A stretch of 12,030 bases of DNA from Betaproteobacteria bacterium (lineage in GTDB: Bacteria; Pseudomonadota; Gammaproteobacteria; Burkholderiales; Burkholderiaceae_C), in contig RFSP01000030.1 in NCBI GenBank assembly GCA_009923895.1, positions 1 to 12,030 of the forward strand. The letters run 5' to 3'. Below are positions 1 through 6,732 of the stretch, one piece after another (position 1 is the stretch's first letter; every line of letters begins with the position of its first letter). The notes under the pieces are model-generated. The model was not told the DNA's origin. It made no database searches and saw nothing but the letters and a program-made list of their open reading frames with translations. The translations under genes and the position numbers were made by a program.

Positions 1-74
1 AATTTGTCGTCCCAAAATTCCATTGGTCGCATGGCCGATGCGCGACCCAAGCACAAAACCCTACAGTGGACGCC
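1..74. other. 5' flank of the histidine kinase gene
   Basis: This short stretch is visibly more AT-rich than the rest and probably carries the leader or promoter of the two-component operon, but I cannot point to a convincing -35/-10 pair or a Shine-Dalgarno sequence. The reading frame of the kinase stays open from base 3 to the ATG at 75, with no ATG in that frame and a GTG at 66. An N-terminal extension starting outside the window therefore cannot be excluded. One copy of the 12-mer TCCCAAAATTCC lies at 10-21, and its exact twin is at 93-104 inside the gene. Confidence 0.4.
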
Positions 75-1505
75 ATGAACACTGCAAACCCTTCCCAAAA
101 TTCCCCTGCAAGCAGCCGTTGGAGCCGATGGGGCGATCGCTGCGTCCGGGCCTTTCATGCCTATGGCTCCTGGTTGGTGGGCATTTCATGGAAGCGCTTT
201 ACCCTGCTGGCCTTGCTGCTCCTGATCACCTCGGGCATCTTGAAAGACCTGCTGAGCTTCACGATTCACACCACGGTCGATACGCCCAGCAGCAAGCAAG
301 CGCCGCGCACCCCTCGCGCCGAGCGAGATCCAACGCCTTCGATTCGCATCGACAAAGGCTCCGAGGGGAGTCAGGTCGATGGCGTGGACATTTCCATCGA
401 CGCCCAAGGCATTCGCATCACCAAGCGGCCGGCTTCCGCGGCCTCGGCTTCAGCTTCGGCTTCGGCTTCAGCTTCGGCTTCAGCTTCGGCACCGCAAGAT
501 GCCGCCATCCCCGTGGCTGGCCCCTTGTCGCCCGCCGAGCGCGAAGAGGTGGCCAAGGCGCTGCAGGCCCTGCGCGATGAGGTGCGTGCAGTGCTGCGCG
601 AAGCCATCGATCAAGCGAAATCCACCGAGGTGACGGATGGCACTGACGGTGCCGCCGAGGGCCGGGTGCATGAACGCGAAATCAGCCTGGGCGAATTTTT
701 CCCTCAGTTGGCCCTGCTGTGGATCATGGCCTCCATCATCATCAAAATCACCTACAAAGGTGAATTGCGAGCCCGTGCCGATGCCGCACAAGCCCACCTG
801 ACTGCGGAGTCTGAGCAAATCCGCCGGCAAGCCGCCGAGGCCCGCGTGGCTGCCGTGCAGGCTCAGGTGGAGCCGCACTTTTTGTTCAACACCTTGGCCA
901 GTATTGACCACCTCATCGAGACCGACCCGCCGCGCGCAAGCCGGATGCAAAAGAGTCTCATCGCTTTGCTGCGCGCCACCTTGCCCAACCTGCGTGAGGA
1001 CAGCGCAAAGGGGCCGCTTCGAAACTTGGGCCAAGAAGCCGATGTGATCGTGCCTTATTTGGACATCATGAAGGTCCGCATGGAAGACCGTCTGCGATCG
1101 CAAGTGGACATCCCTGAAGGACTGCGCTCTGCGCAATTCCCACCCCTGATGCTGCAAGGCCTCGTGGAGAACGCCATCAAGCACGGACTGGAGCCCAAAG
1201 CCGAAGGAGGTCAGCTCACGGTGCAGGCCCAGGTGGTGGACGGCGCGCTGAGCGTGACAGTCCGCGACACAGGCGTGGGACTGAGCGCTCTGGCCCAAGG
1301 GACCACAGCCGCCACGGCCGGCACAGGCACCGGCTTGGCCAATATTCGAGAACGCCTGAAATTGCTCTACGGTGACCGGGCTGCGCTGGTGTTGTCCTCG
1401 GTGCCCGAGGGCGGTACGCTCGCCTGCCTCACGCTGCCGTATCAAGTTCAACCTTCGGGGCCAGTCGCCTCAGGCGCCCAAGCTTCAACGGTGTCACCCA
1501 CATGA
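75..1505 (+). CDS. Sensor histidine kinase, LytS/AlgZ type
   Basis: Membrane-bound sensor kinase (476 aa from ATG 75) expected to autophosphorylate on His and pass the phosphate to the LytTR regulator encoded next. A first membrane segment lies at about residues 42-62 and a second at about 208-227, flanking a ~145-residue, probably periplasmic region of no recognised fold. That region contains an (SA)8 run at 124-139. After a charged, coiled-coil-like helix (about 228-265) comes the His_kinase (PF06580-type) box VEPHFLFNTL with His268. The HATPase_c part follows, with N box LVENAIKHG (Asn366), G1 DTGVGL (398-403) and G2 GTGLANIRERL (from about 418). All catalytic motifs are intact. GTG at 66 is an alternative start, and neither start has a good SD; ATG 75 was preferred as the more usual codon. 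The 3' end overlaps the regulator by ATGA, implying translational coupling. The signal sensed is unknown. Confidence 0.93.
   Translation: MNTANPSQNSPASSRWSRWGDRCVRAFHAYGSWLVGISWKRFTLLALLLLITSGILKDLLSFTIHTTVDTPSSKQAPRTPRAERDPTPSIRIDKGSEGSQVDGVDISIDAQGIRITKRPASAASASASASASASASASAPQDAAIPVAGPLSPAEREEVAKALQALRDEVRAVLREAIDQAKSTEVTDGTDGAAEGRVHEREISLGEFFPQLALLWIMASIIIKITYKGELRARADAAQAHLTAESEQIRRQAAEARVAAVQAQVEPHFLFNTLASIDHLIETDPPRASRMQKSLIALLRATLPNLREDSAKGPLRNLGQEADVIVPYLDIMKVRMEDRLRSQVDIPEGLRSAQFPPLMLQGLVENAIKHGLEPKAEGGQLTVQAQVVDGALSVTVRDTGVGLSALAQGTTAATAGTGTGLANIRERLKLLYGDRAALVLSSVPEGGTLACLTLPYQVQPSGPVASGAQASTVSPT
444..491 (+). repeat. 6-bp tandem repeat encoding (Ser-Ala)8
   Basis: Eight head-to-tail hexamers, alternating TCGGCT and TCAGCT with a final TCGGCA, encode eight Ser-Ala dipeptides in the extracytoplasmic segment of the histidine kinase. 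The imperfectly repeated GCTTCCGCGGCC just upstream (432-443) extends the Ala/Ser-rich tract. Because the unit is two codons, gain or loss of units would change linker length without breaking the frame. The codon-level similarity of the units suggests expansion by replication slippage. Confidence 0.9.
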
Positions 1506-2356
1506 CCTCAGAGTCCACCAAATCATCCTCCATACGCGCTGCAGCAGTGCGTGCCGTGCTGGCCGATGACGAGCGGCTCATGCGCGAGCAGTTGCGCGCC
1601 AGGCTGGCCGAGGTCTGGCCCGAGCTGGACATCGTGGCCGAGGCGCGCAATGGGGCCGAAGCCGTGAAGTTGGTGGAAAAGCACCGGCCTGACGTGGTGT
1701 TTTTGGACATTCGCATGCCTGAGCTCACTGGCGTGGAGGCCGCCCGACACATCGCTCAAATGGCCGAGGCCGGCTCGGGCAGCGAGGGCGAGGACCGGTT
1801 GCCCGAAGTGGTGTTCATCACGGCCTACGATCAATACGCGGTCGAAGCCTTTGAACAGGGCGCGGTGGATTACCTGCTCAAGCCTGCCGAGCCCGAGCGT
1901 CTTGCGCGAACCGTGCAGCGCTTGCGGTCGCGCTTGGCGTCTCGGGGCTCCACGCAAGAAATTTTTGGCGCGCCTTTGCAACAGGTGCTGCACCGTTTGG
2001 CAGCTCATTTCAATCCTGCAAGTCTCAGTGCGCCCTTGACCACTTTGCAGGCCCAGGTGGGCAGCACGATTCAAATGATCCCGATTGACGAGGTGCTGTT
2101 TTTCATCAGCGACGAAAAGTACACGCGGGTGCAGACCGCCACGCGAGAAGCCTTTATCCGCAAACCGATCAAAGAGCTGGTCGACCAACTCAATCCAGAA
2201 GCTTTTTGGCAAATTCACCGCAGCACCTTGGTCAACGTGCAGGCCATCGAGCGGGTCGAGCGGGACTTTAGAGGTCGGCAGGTGGTGCACGTCAAAGGGC
2301 ACCCGCAAAAGCTCGAAGTCAGCCGCAGCTATGCCGGGCTCTTCAAGGGCATGTGA
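1502..2356 (+). CDS. LytTR-family response regulator (AlgR-like)
   Basis: Cytoplasmic transcription regulator of 284 aa, the cognate partner of the upstream kinase by position. The N-terminal receiver domain (about residues 16-145) has the acidic pair Asp22/Asp23, the phospho-acceptor Asp69 in VVFLDIRMPE, Thr107 in VFITAYD and Lys127 in DYLLKPAE, so all phosphorylation-switch residues are present. A linker of about 40 residues leads to a C-terminal LytTR DNA-binding domain (about 186-284). Its marks are IDEVLFFISDEKYTRV, the FWQIHRSTLVN core and the closing VSRSYAGLF. LytTR proteins of this class bind paired direct repeats upstream of targets; the targets here cannot be read from the window. 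The start ATG lies within the kinase's stop (ATGA) and has no separate SD, consistent with coupled translation. Related to AlgR/LytR/VirR; I do not assign a gene name. Confidence 0.94.
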   Translation: MTSESTKSSSIRAAAVRAVLADDERLMREQLRARLAEVWPELDIVAEARNGAEAVKLVEKHRPDVVFLDIRMPELTGVEAARHIAQMAEAGSGSEGEDRLPEVVFITAYDQYAVEAFEQGAVDYLLKPAEPERLARTVQRLRSRLASRGSTQEIFGAPLQQVLHRLAAHFNPASLSAPLTTLQAQVGSTIQMIPIDEVLFFISDEKYTRVQTATREAFIRKPIKELVDQLNPEAFWQIHRSTLVNVQAIERVERDFRGRQVVHVKGHPQKLEVSRSYAGLFKGM

Positions 2357-2389
2357 GGCGCTACCCAAGGAACGCAGGTCTGTGACTTC

Positions 2390-4444
2390 TTAAGCGCCTT
2401 CTGGATCGTTGAGGACTCTGGGGGCCTGTGCGGCCAAAGCCTCTCTGAGTTTTCTGAGTCGCTCGCGCGGGTCTTCACGCGACACCGATTCGTCCAACTT
2501 CATCTCGGCAATGAAGCGGCTGGGCTGGGCGGCGACCATCTCGCGGCCTCGCTTGCGCCGACGCAAAGTGCTCACGGCCAAGGTGGTGCGTGCCCGGGTG
2601 ATGCCCACATACATGAGACGTCGCTCTTCTTCCAAGCGCTGCACCGTCATGGCTTCCTCGGGGCCTTGAAAAGGAATGAGCCCCTCATTGACACCTGCCA
2701 GCACCACGTGCGGCCACTCCAGTCCTTTGGCGGCATGCAAGGTGGACAAGGTCACCACGTCCTGATCTTCGCCACGCTCGGCCAGGCTGATGATGACGCT
2801 GATCGTTTGCGCGACCTCCAACACCGACATTTGCGTGGATTCGATCACCGAACCTTCGGGGCTGAGTTCGCCCCCACAGCGGCGCGAGATCCACTCGACA
2901 AAGTCCAGCACATGGCCCCATCGCGCCTGGGCCAGCTTTTCACTGTCTTCGCCATCAAAGAGGTGCTGCTCATAACCCAATGCTTTGAGCCATCCCAACA
3001 GAAAGACCCGAGCTTCTTGCGCCCCTCGCGCCTGGCGGGCCCGATGCTCCAAGTCATTGACCTCGCGACCAAATTCTTGCAAGGCATCGATGGCCTTGCC
3101 TTTGAGCGCTGTGTGCAGGCTCGGTGAGAACAGGGCCTCAAACAGTGACACCTTCCAGCGGGACGCAAATTCACCCAAAGTCGCGAGCGTCTGGTGGCCA
3201 ATGCCCCGCTTGGGCGTGGTCACCGCACGCAAGAACGCGGGGTCGTCATCTTGGTTCACCAGCAGGCGCAGCCAGGCACACAGGTCTTTGATTTCGGCAC
3301 GGTCAAAAAAGCTTTGGCCGCCAGAGACTTTGTAAGGAATTTGCGCCGTGCGTAACTTCTGCTCGAACACGCGGGCCTGATGATTGGCTCGATACAGAAT
3401 GGCGACGTCTGAAAATTTGGGCGCCGCGCCTTTGGCTCGCAAGGCTTGTATGCGCTGAACCGCACGCTCGGCCTCGTGTTCTTCGCTGTCGCAAGCGATC
3501 ACTTGAACAGGCTCGCCATCGCCGTACTCACTCCAGAGCTTTTTCTCAAAGAGCTTGGGATTCTTGGCGATCACGTGGTTGGCCGCTCGCAAGATGGCCC
3601 CCGTGGAGCGATAGTTTTGCTCCAGCGCAATCACTTTGAGGTTGGGAAAGTCCTGCGGCAACCGTTTGAGGTTGTCGATGGTGGCCCCGCGCCAGCCATA
3701 AATGCTCTGGTCATCGTCACCCACCGCGGTGAAGACGCCATGGCGCCCCACCAAGGCTTTCAGCAGCTCATATTGGACGGCATTGGTGTCTTGGTATTCG
3801 TCCACCAGCAGATGGGCAAAGGTGTCTTGCCACCGGGCAGCCGCCGGGGCATCGTGCTGCAGCAGTTTCAGTGGCAAGACAATCAGGTCATCAAAATCCA
3901 CCGCTTGGTAGGCGTTGAGCCGCTCCTCATAGCGTTGCATCACGCGGGCGGCCACTTGCTCGCGATCGTCCTGTGCCACCGCAGCGGCCTGCGCCGCATT
4001 CAGCCCTTGGTTCTTCCACAGGCTGATGGTCCATTGCCAGGTGCGAGCCACCTTGGCGTCGGTGGTGCCCCCTGCATCGCGCAAGATCCCCAGGACGTCG
4101 TCACTGTCCAAAATGGAGAAGTTGGGCTTCAAGCCCAAGCGCTCCCCGTCGGTGCGCAACATGCGCACCCCCAGAGAGTGGAAGGTGGAGATGGCCAACT
4201 CGCTCGCGGCCCGAGAGCCCACCATGGCTTTGGCGCGCTCACGCATTTCGGCCGCGGCCTTGTTGGTGAACGTGATGGCCGCAATCTTCGATGGCTCCAA
4301 GCCCGACTGCAGCAATTTGGCCATCTTGTGCACGATGACCCGCGTCTTGCCCGAGCCGGCACCCGCCAGCACCAAGCAGGGGCTGTGCAAATGATGCACG
4401 GCTTGCAGCTGAGCCGGGTTGAGGAGGTCGGGCGGTGAAGACAT
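2390..4444 (-). CDS. rep: ATP-dependent DNA helicase Rep
   Basis: Superfamily 1A 3'-5' helicase of 684 aa (E. coli Rep is 673), involved in replication restart and in clearing proteins ahead of forks. Visible motifs: Walker A AGAGSGKT (27-34), motif Ia ITFTNKAA (57-64), ISTFHSLG (85-92), Walker B DEYQDT (215-220), motif III GDDDQSIYGWRGA (242-254), motif IV LEQNYRS, then VTLSTLHAAKGLEW and VGITRA near the C-terminus. Segments such as HEAERAVQRI, ILYRANHQARVFE, PYKVSGGQSFF and CAWLRLLVN track Rep rather than UvrD or PcrA. The ATG at 4444 is chosen because family similarity begins just after it; a GTG at 4489 would add 15 residues of no recognisable value. No strong SD is visible. It converges on the response-regulator gene with a 33-bp gap and diverges from phoD. 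Confidence 0.95.
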   Translation of the reverse strand: MSSPPDLLNPAQLQAVHHLHSPCLVLAGAGSGKTRVIVHKMAKLLQSGLEPSKIAAITFTNKAAAEMRERAKAMVGSRAASELAISTFHSLGVRMLRTDGERLGLKPNFSILDSDDVLGILRDAGGTTDAKVARTWQWTISLWKNQGLNAAQAAAVAQDDREQVAARVMQRYEERLNAYQAVDFDDLIVLPLKLLQHDAPAAARWQDTFAHLLVDEYQDTNAVQYELLKALVGRHGVFTAVGDDDQSIYGWRGATIDNLKRLPQDFPNLKVIALEQNYRSTGAILRAANHVIAKNPKLFEKKLWSEYGDGEPVQVIACDSEEHEAERAVQRIQALRAKGAAPKFSDVAILYRANHQARVFEQKLRTAQIPYKVSGGQSFFDRAEIKDLCAWLRLLVNQDDDPAFLRAVTTPKRGIGHQTLATLGEFASRWKVSLFEALFSPSLHTALKGKAIDALQEFGREVNDLEHRARQARGAQEARVFLLGWLKALGYEQHLFDGEDSEKLAQARWGHVLDFVEWISRRCGGELSPEGSVIESTQMSVLEVAQTISVIISLAERGEDQDVVTLSTLHAAKGLEWPHVVLAGVNEGLIPFQGPEEAMTVQRLEEERRLMYVGITRARTTLAVSTLRRRKRGREMVAAQPSRFIAEMKLDESVSREDPRERLRKLREALAAQAPRVLNDPEGA

Positions 4445-4517
4445 GGAATAGCGAAGCGGCGCATCATAGCCATGCGGCACCGGTCCCACCGACCACAGAA
4501 TGTGGTATCACTGCGGC
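4445..4517. promoter_or_regulatory. Divergent rep/phoD intergenic region with a 15-bp dyad
   Basis: These 73 bases must hold the start signals of rep (leftward) and phoD (rightward), unless phoD is read from an upstream promoter inside rep. A perfect 6-bp inverted repeat with a 3-base centre, ACCACAGAATGTGGT, lies at 4492-4506 and ends 11 bases before the phoD ATG. On the - strand TATGAT (4463-4468) is a reasonable -10 for rep, but no good -35 is seen at the right spacing. On the + strand TATCAC (4506-4511) resembles a -10 but is too close to the ATG for a normal leader. No Pho-box-like direct repeats are visible. The assignment as a regulatory region comes from position and the dyad, not from a recognised site. 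Confidence 0.4.
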
Positions 4518-6053
4518 ATGCCAGTCCATCGTCGACAGTGGCTGCGCCAGGCGGGTGCAGCCACCTGCCTCATCCCTGCGGCGTCGCTGTGGGTTCCCGC
4601 CTTCGTGAAGCAGGCGCGAGCGGCCGACGAGCCGCGCTTTGCGCTGGGGGTGGCCTCGGGTCAACCGCGACCCGACAGCGTGGTGTTGTGGACGCGCCTG
4701 TCGGGCGATCACCTGCCCGACCGCGTGGAGGTGAGCTGGGAGCTGTCCACCGACGAGCGCTTTGCGCACGTGGTGCAGCGCGGTGTGGAGCTGGCTGAAC
4801 GCGCCTGGGCCCACAGCGTGCACGTGCAGCCGCAAGGGCTCGAGGCTGGGCGACCCTATTGGTACCGCTTTCGCGCCCTGGGCGATCAGAGCCGAACGGG
4901 GCGCACCCGCACCGCTCCGGCGCCGGACGCAGAGGCCACACTGCGTTTTGCCATCGCCAGCTGTCAGCGCTGGGACTACGGACACTATGCCGCCTGGCGC
5001 GACATCACGGCCTTCGACCCGGACTTGGTGATGTTCTTGGGGGACTACATCTACGAGTACCCCACGGCGGTGGGAGCCATCCGCCCCGTCACCGGCGCAA
5101 GGGTGGAGACCTTGCAAGACTATCGCGATCGCTACGCCCTGTACAAGAGCGACCCTTTGTTACAAGACGCTCACGCCAGCTGCCCTTGGCTCCTCATCTG
5201 GGACGATCACGAAGTTGAAAACGACCATGCGGGTTTGCAAAGCGAAAGGCTGAGCACGGGCTTTGCGCTGCAACGTGCTGCAGCCTACCAAGCGTACTGG
5301 GAGCACATGCCGTTTCCGCTTTCTGCCCGCCCCCGTGGGCACGACATGCGCATCTACGGCCATCTTGACTGGGGCCGCCTGGCGCGTGTGCTGATGCTGG
5401 ACGATCGCCAGTACCGAGATGTGCAGGTGTGTCCCCGCCCGGGTCGTGGCGGCTCCAACACCGTGGCCTTGCGAGAGTGCCCCGAGCTGTCAAACCCGCA
5501 ACGCACGCTGTTGGGCGCCGAGCAAGAGCAGTGGCTGGCCCGCACCTGGAGCAAGACCCACGCGTGGAATCTCTTGGCCCAGCAGACGCTCATGGCCCGC
5601 TTGGCGGGACGCAACCGCCAAGGGGATGTGACTTATTGGACCGACGGGTGGGACGGCTACGCGCCGGCTCGCAATCGCCTGCTGGGCACCGCAGCGGCGC
5701 AACGGGTGCCAGGCCTCGTGGCCTTGGGGGGTGACGTGCACGCGCATTACGTGGCCCAACTCAAAGCCGACTATGACGACCCCCACAGCCCCGTGGTGGG
5801 CGCGGAGTTTTGTGGCACGTCCATATCGAGCCGCGGTCCGGCCCAGTCCCGACTGGACGCCGCGCGGGCCGACAACCCGCATCTGCTCTATGCCAATGCC
5901 ACGCGGCGGGGCAGTGTGCACTTCATTGTCAATTCGCACGCGCTGCATGCCGACCTGCGCGCCGTGGATGATGCGAGAAATCCCGCCAGCCCTGTGCGCA
6001 GCGCAGGGCGCTATGTGGTGGAGTCTGGGCGGCCCGAAGTCCACCCCGCCTGA
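4518..6053 (+). CDS. phoD: PhoD-type alkaline phosphatase/phosphodiesterase, Tat-exported
   Basis: Secreted metallophosphoesterase of 511 aa that would release phosphate from mono- or diesters outside the cytoplasm. The N-terminus MPVHRRQWLR followed by a hydrophobic stretch and an ARA-A cleavage-like site near residues 33-36 is a Tat signal peptide, expected because PhoD folds with Fe and Ca before export. A PhoD N-terminal beta domain (about 40-135; GVASGQPRPDSVVLWTRL) precedes the catalytic domain. Metal-site motifs are all present: SCQ with Cys149, FLGDYIYEY (Asp176), WDDHEVENDH (Asp229, His231, Asn235), MLDDRQYRD and GGDVHAHY (Asp406, His408). An in-frame ATG at 4500 would add six residues; neither start has a clear SD, and 4518 places the twin Arg at positions 5-6. 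No Pho box is seen upstream, so phosphate control is not evident. The stop codon directly abuts that of the convergent marC-family gene. Confidence 0.92.
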   Translation: MPVHRRQWLRQAGAATCLIPAASLWVPAFVKQARAADEPRFALGVASGQPRPDSVVLWTRLSGDHLPDRVEVSWELSTDERFAHVVQRGVELAERAWAHSVHVQPQGLEAGRPYWYRFRALGDQSRTGRTRTAPAPDAEATLRFAIASCQRWDYGHYAAWRDITAFDPDLVMFLGDYIYEYPTAVGAIRPVTGARVETLQDYRDRYALYKSDPLLQDAHASCPWLLIWDDHEVENDHAGLQSERLSTGFALQRAAAYQAYWEHMPFPLSARPRGHDMRIYGHLDWGRLARVLMLDDRQYRDVQVCPRPGRGGSNTVALRECPELSNPQRTLLGAEQEQWLARTWSKTHAWNLLAQQTLMARLAGRNRQGDVTYWTDGWDGYAPARNRLLGTAAAQRVPGLVALGGDVHAHYVAQLKADYDDPHSPVVGAEFCGTSISSRGPAQSRLDAARADNPHLLYANATRRGSVHFIVNSHALHADLRAVDDARNPASPVRSAGRYVVESGRPEVHPA

Positions 6054-6656
6054 TCACGCCCCAGCGCCGAAGAAGTAGCGCTTGAGACCCGCCAGGATCA
6101 TCTCCACGGCCACCGCCGACAACACCAGCCCCATGAGCTTTTCGGCGGCAGTCACCACCGACGCGCCCACGAATTGACGAATGCGGTCAGCAGCCACCAA
6201 CACCACACCGCACACCGCCATGGCCAAGGTCAGCGCCACAAGCCAGGCGCCCATGCGCTCGGGCTGGCGAGAGGCCAACAACAACACCGTGGCCATGGCC
6301 GAGGGCCCTGCCAACAAAGGCACGGCCAATGGAAACACCACGGGCTCGCGCCCGGGGGCGAGGTCATAGACCGCGCCATCGGCTGCAAAGATCATGCGGA
6401 TGGCAATGATGAGCAAGATGACACCGCCAGCCACTTCCAAGGACCGCTCCGAAAGATGCATCACTCTCAAGAACGCGTCTCCCGACACCATGAAAGCCAC
6501 CAAAATCAGGTAGGCCAAAACCGTCTCTCTCAAGGCCACGCGCGAGCGCCGTGCCGGCGCCACTTGCTGCATGGTGGACGCGAAAATGGGCAAGGACCCC
6601 AAGGGATCCAACACCAGCAACAGCAAGACAAAAGCCGACAACATTCCTTGGTCCAC
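6054..6656 (-). CDS. MarC/YhgN-family inner-membrane protein
   Basis: Integral membrane protein of 200 aa in the MarC (UPF0056) family, close in length to E. coli YhgN (197) and more like it than MarC itself. About six hydrophobic segments can be drawn: residues 5-26, 45-63, 73-90, 105-128, 135-155 and 172-190. Family signatures include LDPLGSLPIF near the N-terminus, AGGVILLIIAIRMIF, the PLAVPLLAGPSAMAT loop and AEKLMGLVLSAVAVEMILAGL at the end. The biochemical function of the family is not established; the old link of marC to multiple antibiotic resistance was not upheld, so I give no transport role. The start is GTG at 6656, supported by a well-placed GAGGAG. It lies last in a - strand series after the amidase gene (76-bp gap). 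Confidence 0.92.
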   Translation of the reverse strand: MDQGMLSAFVLLLLVLDPLGSLPIFASTMQQVAPARRSRVALRETVLAYLILVAFMVSGDAFLRVMHLSERSLEVAGGVILLIIAIRMIFAADGAVYDLAPGREPVVFPLAVPLLAGPSAMATVLLLASRQPERMGAWLVALTLAMAVCGVVLVAADRIRQFVGASVVTAAEKLMGLVLSAVAVEMILAGLKRYFFGAGA

Positions 6657-6664
6657 TTTTGAAT

Positions 6665-6670
6665 CTCCTC
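6665..6670 (-). promoter_or_regulatory. Ribosome binding site deciding the GTG start of the MarC-family gene
   Basis: GAGGAG on the - strand lies 8 bases before GTG 6656. The nearest ATG (6644) would be 20 bases away, which argues for the GTG as the true start. Confidence 0.75.
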
Positions 6671-6732
6671 AAGATCTTGGCGGCATGGGCAAGCTGGGCC
6701 ACAGGGTCATCTCAGACGGTGACCTTGTTTTG

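Noticed and set aside
480..1451. - strand open frame of 323 codons opposite the histidine kinase
   Set aside because: It is antisense to intact H, N and G boxes and the translation has no recognisable domain.
2356..2399. Possible bidirectional terminator: AGGCGCT (2356-2362) pairing with AGCGCCT (2393-2399)
   Set aside because: The stem is only 7 bp with a 30-base loop and no T run on either side. It is not a convincing intrinsic terminator, although the position between convergent genes is suggestive.
3446..4438. + strand open frame of 330 codons opposite rep
   Set aside because: It is the antisense of the Rep helicase motifs and lacks features of its own.
133..5133. GCGATCGC octamers (for example near 135 and 5126), resembling the cyanobacterial HIP1 element
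   Set aside because: There are only a few copies in 12 kb, all inside coding sequence. The protein content points to a proteobacterium, so HIP1 is not supported.
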